Shown one piece after another: positions 4,930-6,339 of a stretch of 6,339 nt of DNA. The position numbers and the translations under genes are program-made. The DNA comes from Accumulibacter sp. GTDB taxonomy: Bacteria; Pseudomonadota; Gammaproteobacteria; Burkholderiales; Rhodocyclaceae. The stretch spans positions 1 to 6,339 of the forward strand of contig JAISQQ010000301.1 of NCBI GenBank assembly GCA_031274075.1, written 5' to 3'. Below the pieces are notes generated by a model, which did no database searches, was not told where the DNA came from, and saw nothing but the letters and a program-made list of their open reading frames with translations. Numbering within the stretch: position 1 is the first letter of the stretch; every line of letters begins with the position of its first letter.

Positions 4930-5214
4930 ATGGAAATCATTCACCAGGATAATGGACAAAAGGGCGCTTTCGTGTTGAAAGACGGCGATTCGACGGCAGG
5001 CGAAGTCAGCTACGTCTGGGCCGGCGACAAGCGCGTCATCCTCGATCGCACCCATGTCGAACGCGAGTACGGCGGCCAGGGGCTCGGCAAGAAACTGGTC
5101 GATGCGGTGGCCGGTTTTGCCCGGGACAAGGAAATCAAGATCGTGCCGCGCTGCTCCTACGCCGAGGCCCTGTTCAACAAAAGTTCGTCCTACGACGACG
5201 TCAAGAGCGTTTAG
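4930..5214 (+). CDS. Small GNAT-family N-acetyltransferase (YjdJ/NATD1 type)
   Basis: The product has 94 residues, the usual size of the compact acetyltransferase group (COG2388; Acetyltransf_CG) rather than full-length GNATs. The acetyl-CoA-binding loop is visible as VEREYGGQGLGKKLVDAV (43-60), matching the Q/R-x-x-G-x-G pattern with Gln50, Gly51 and Gly53. After it comes an IKIVPRCSYAEALF strand-helix (69-82) with Cys75 at the position conserved in this group. The substrate is unknown. ATG 4930 has AGGAAA at 4920-4925. An upstream in-frame ATG at 4837 is possible but less likely. The last residues, Lys-Ser-Val, and the TAG stop lie at the boundary of repeat copy 2, so the C-terminus may have been rewritten by that element. 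The gene follows the SdhE-like gene in the same direction but 233 bases away, so an operon is uncertain. Confidence 0.88.
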   Translation: MEIIHQDNGQKGAFVLKDGDSTAGEVSYVWAGDKRVILDRTHVEREYGGQGLGKKLVDAVAGFARDKEIKIVPRCSYAEALFNKSSSYDDVKSV

Positions 5215-5383
5215 CGTGTTTTACGTTTCAGTGCGGACAGCGGCTATTCTTACCTCGTCATTCCAGCGCAAGCCGGAATCCAGGAATTCGAGCAACGAAC
5301 CGGGTCCCGGCTTGCGCCGGGACGACGCGCTCATGCCCATGCCAACATTCATGTGTCAATACTTGACCCGAAAATGCTCTAAG
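5209..5383 (+). repeat. MITE-like repeat element, copy 2
   Basis: This copy runs from the stop codon of the acetyltransferase gene to about the GCTCTAAGAGC palindrome at 5377-5387. It matches copy 1 (3094-3290) in reverse orientation. The core contains the hairpin TTCCAGCGCAAGCCGGAA (5261-5278) and a second hairpin CCCGGCTTGCGCCGGG (5306-5321). The ends TTTAGCGTGTTTTACG and, on the other strand, CTTAGAGCATTTTCGG are similar, as in a degenerate terminal inverted repeat. No open frame is supported inside. Confidence 0.7.
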
Positions 5384-5386
5384 AGC

Positions 5387-5563
5387 CTGTTTGCGATCTT
5401 CTCTGGGAGCGCGGGGCACCAGCCCCGCAACAACGGCGGCCGTGTCATGGCGCGGGTCAAAAGCGGGGCGGGTGCCCCGCGCTCCCAGAGATGGCTCGGA
5501 GAAAGGCTTTCATAATGGGCTTGTGTAAGATACCCACGCTCCCAGAGAGAAGATCGCAAACAG
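5387..5563. repeat. Nested inverted repeat containing a second GGAG-headed REPIN
   Basis: The inner pair, 5401-5420 and 5471-5490, is a perfect 20-bp inverted repeat beginning CTCTGGGAGCGCGGGGCACC, of the same family as 364-447. Outside it, 5387-5411 and 5537-5563 are also reverse complements (CTGTTTGCGATCTTCTC and GGGAGCG), differing by a CT duplication in the right arm. Three GGGAGCG heads are therefore present: one forward (5405) and two reverse. The right half (5491-5536) has no partner on the left. It looks like a REPIN inserted into, or grown beside, another copy of the same repeat. No gene is supported here. Confidence 0.7.
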
Positions 5564-5596
5564 TTTCTAAAGTCCGCATCGAATAGACCACAGTAC

Positions 5597-5636
5597 CGGG
5601 CGACAGGGCCCTTCGCCGTACCGGGCCTGTCTCCCG
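5597..5636. repeat. Hairpin upstream of the hydrolase gene
   Basis: Bases 5597-5611 (CGGGCGACAGGGCCC) and 5623-5636 (GGGCCTGTCTCCCG) pair with one mismatch and one bulge around an 11-base loop. No T-run follows on the plus strand. It lies 26 bases before the hydrolase ATG and could sit in its leader transcript. No promoter or clear ribosome site is visible between 5564 and 5662. Confidence 0.4.
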
Positions 5637-5662
5637 CCTTCGATCCCTGTTTCCCGCCCAGC

Positions 5663-6339
5663 ATGCGACACAAGAAATCGAGAACCGAGAAGGTCGACGT
5701 TCGCGGCCTGCGCTACAACGTCCGCCATTGGGGGCCGGAAGACGCGCCGGCGGTGTTTTTCCTGCACGGCTGGATGGATTGTTCTCCCACCTTCCAGTTT
5801 GTCGTCGACGCGCTCCGGCAGGCATGGCACGTGATTGCTCCCGACTGGCGCGGCTACGGCGAGTCGGAGTGGCTGAACCGGCCGTACTGGTTTCCGGACT
5901 ATTACGCCGACCTCGATTGCCTGCTGTCGCGTTATTCGCCGCGTGCGCCGGCGCGGCTGGTGGGGCACAGCATGGGCGCCAACATCGCCGCCAGCTATTC
6001 CGGCGTGCGGCCGCGGCGGGTCGCCCAACTGGTCATGCTCGATTTCCTTGGCCTCAAGCCGGCCATCGACGACGATTCGCCTCATCTGCTGGGCAAATGG
6101 CTGGGCCACGTCGAAAACGGAATCGCGGCGAGTCTCCACCCGAATTGCGAGGCGCTGGCGGCCCGGTTGATGGAAGCCAATCCACGCCTCACCGAGCCGC
6201 GCGCCGCGTTTCTCTCCTGGAACGTGAGCCGCATGAACCGCGACGCCAGCGTGAGCATGGCCTGCGATCCGTGGCACCGCGTGCCGTCGCCGCTGGTTTA
6301 CCACATCGACGACACCCTGGCCTGCTGGCGGCGCATCGA
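5663..6339 (+). CDS. Alpha/beta hydrolase, N-terminal part (3' end outside window)
   Basis: Visible are 225 residues of an alpha/beta-fold serine hydrolase. The oxyanion-hole segment FFLHGWMD is at 32-39, the second conserved loop PDWRGYGES at 60-68, and the nucleophile elbow GHSMG at 101-105 with Ser103 as the predicted nucleophile. The LDFLGLKP segment (about 127-134) follows the next core strand. The catalytic His should lie in the missing C-terminus, since the family is usually 270-300 residues. There is no signal peptide, so it is probably cytoplasmic. The substrate (ester, lactone or other) cannot be told; the PYWFPDYYADLD stretch is shared by a group of uncharacterised betaproteobacterial hydrolases as I recall them. 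ATG 5663 is the first good start but has no clear ribosome site, so the start is less certain than the frame. The frame has no stop before the window ends. Confidence 0.88.
   Translation, partial: MRHKKSRTEKVDVRGLRYNVRHWGPEDAPAVFFLHGWMDCSPTFQFVVDALRQAWHVIAPDWRGYGESEWLNRPYWFPDYYADLDCLLSRYSPRAPARLVGHSMGANIAASYSGVRPRRVAQLVMLDFLGLKPAIDDDSPHLLGKWLGHVENGIAASLHPNCEALAARLMEANPRLTEPRAAFLSWNVSRMNRDASVSMACDPWHRVPSPLVYHIDDTLACWRRI

Noticed and set aside
5567..6304. Minus-strand open frame of 245 codons opposite the alpha/beta hydrolase
   Set aside because: The plus strand carries HGW, PDWRGYG and GHSMG motifs in one uninterrupted frame, so the minus-strand frame is a shadow.

Overview
The window reads as GC-rich chromosomal DNA of a betaproteobacterium, most likely a nitrogen-fixing Rhodocyclales-type organism (the Azonexus, Dechloromonas, Accumulibacter or Propionivibrio neighbourhood). 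This rests on a NifM-like C-terminus, a 328-residue malate dehydrogenase of the proteobacterial type, a divergent SdhE-like gene, and non-coding gaps packed with short palindromic repeats. The genus is an inference; no rRNA or other marker is present.

Layout. At 2-352 (+) is the 3' end of a NifM-type peptidyl-prolyl isomerase gene. It converges on a DUF1343/NamZ-like hydrolase gene at 613-1818 (-). The gap between them holds a near-perfect 35-bp inverted repeat (364-447) of REPIN type, then an AT-rich island with a good sigma70-like promoter (511-539, +) and a 21-bp palindrome (549-569). Upstream of the NamZ-like gene on the same strand is a LacI-family regulator (1933-3015, -). A GTGACAG-type inverted and tandem repeat separates the two and supplies the regulator's stop codon. 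The regulator probably starts at an ATT codon at 2955 behind a strong AGGAG, not at the GTG at 3015. Its leader holds a perfect 11-bp inverted repeat, and a terminator-like hairpin (3025-3052) lies before it.

Next is mdh (3284-4270, -) with a near-consensus promoter (4315-4344). Divergent from it is a short SdhE/YgfY-like gene (4442-4696, +), followed by a small GNAT acetyltransferase of the YjdJ/NATD1 type (4930-5214, +). A roughly 180-bp repeat element occurs twice in opposite orientations, once just after the mdh stop (about 3094-3290) and once at the stop of the acetyltransferase gene (about 5209-5383). A second, nested REPIN-like structure (5387-5563) follows. The window ends inside an alpha/beta hydrolase gene (5663-6339, +, no stop in the window).

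How the genes relate. lacI and namZ form a plausible regulator-enzyme pair for handling a sugar or muropeptide. mdh and sdhE both serve the TCA cycle, but the sdhCDAB and gltA genes often found with them in betaproteobacteria are absent here. I see no phage, CRISPR, tRNA, rRNA, or complete transposase. The unusual content is in the repeats and regulatory sequences; I did not find a clearly new multigene system.
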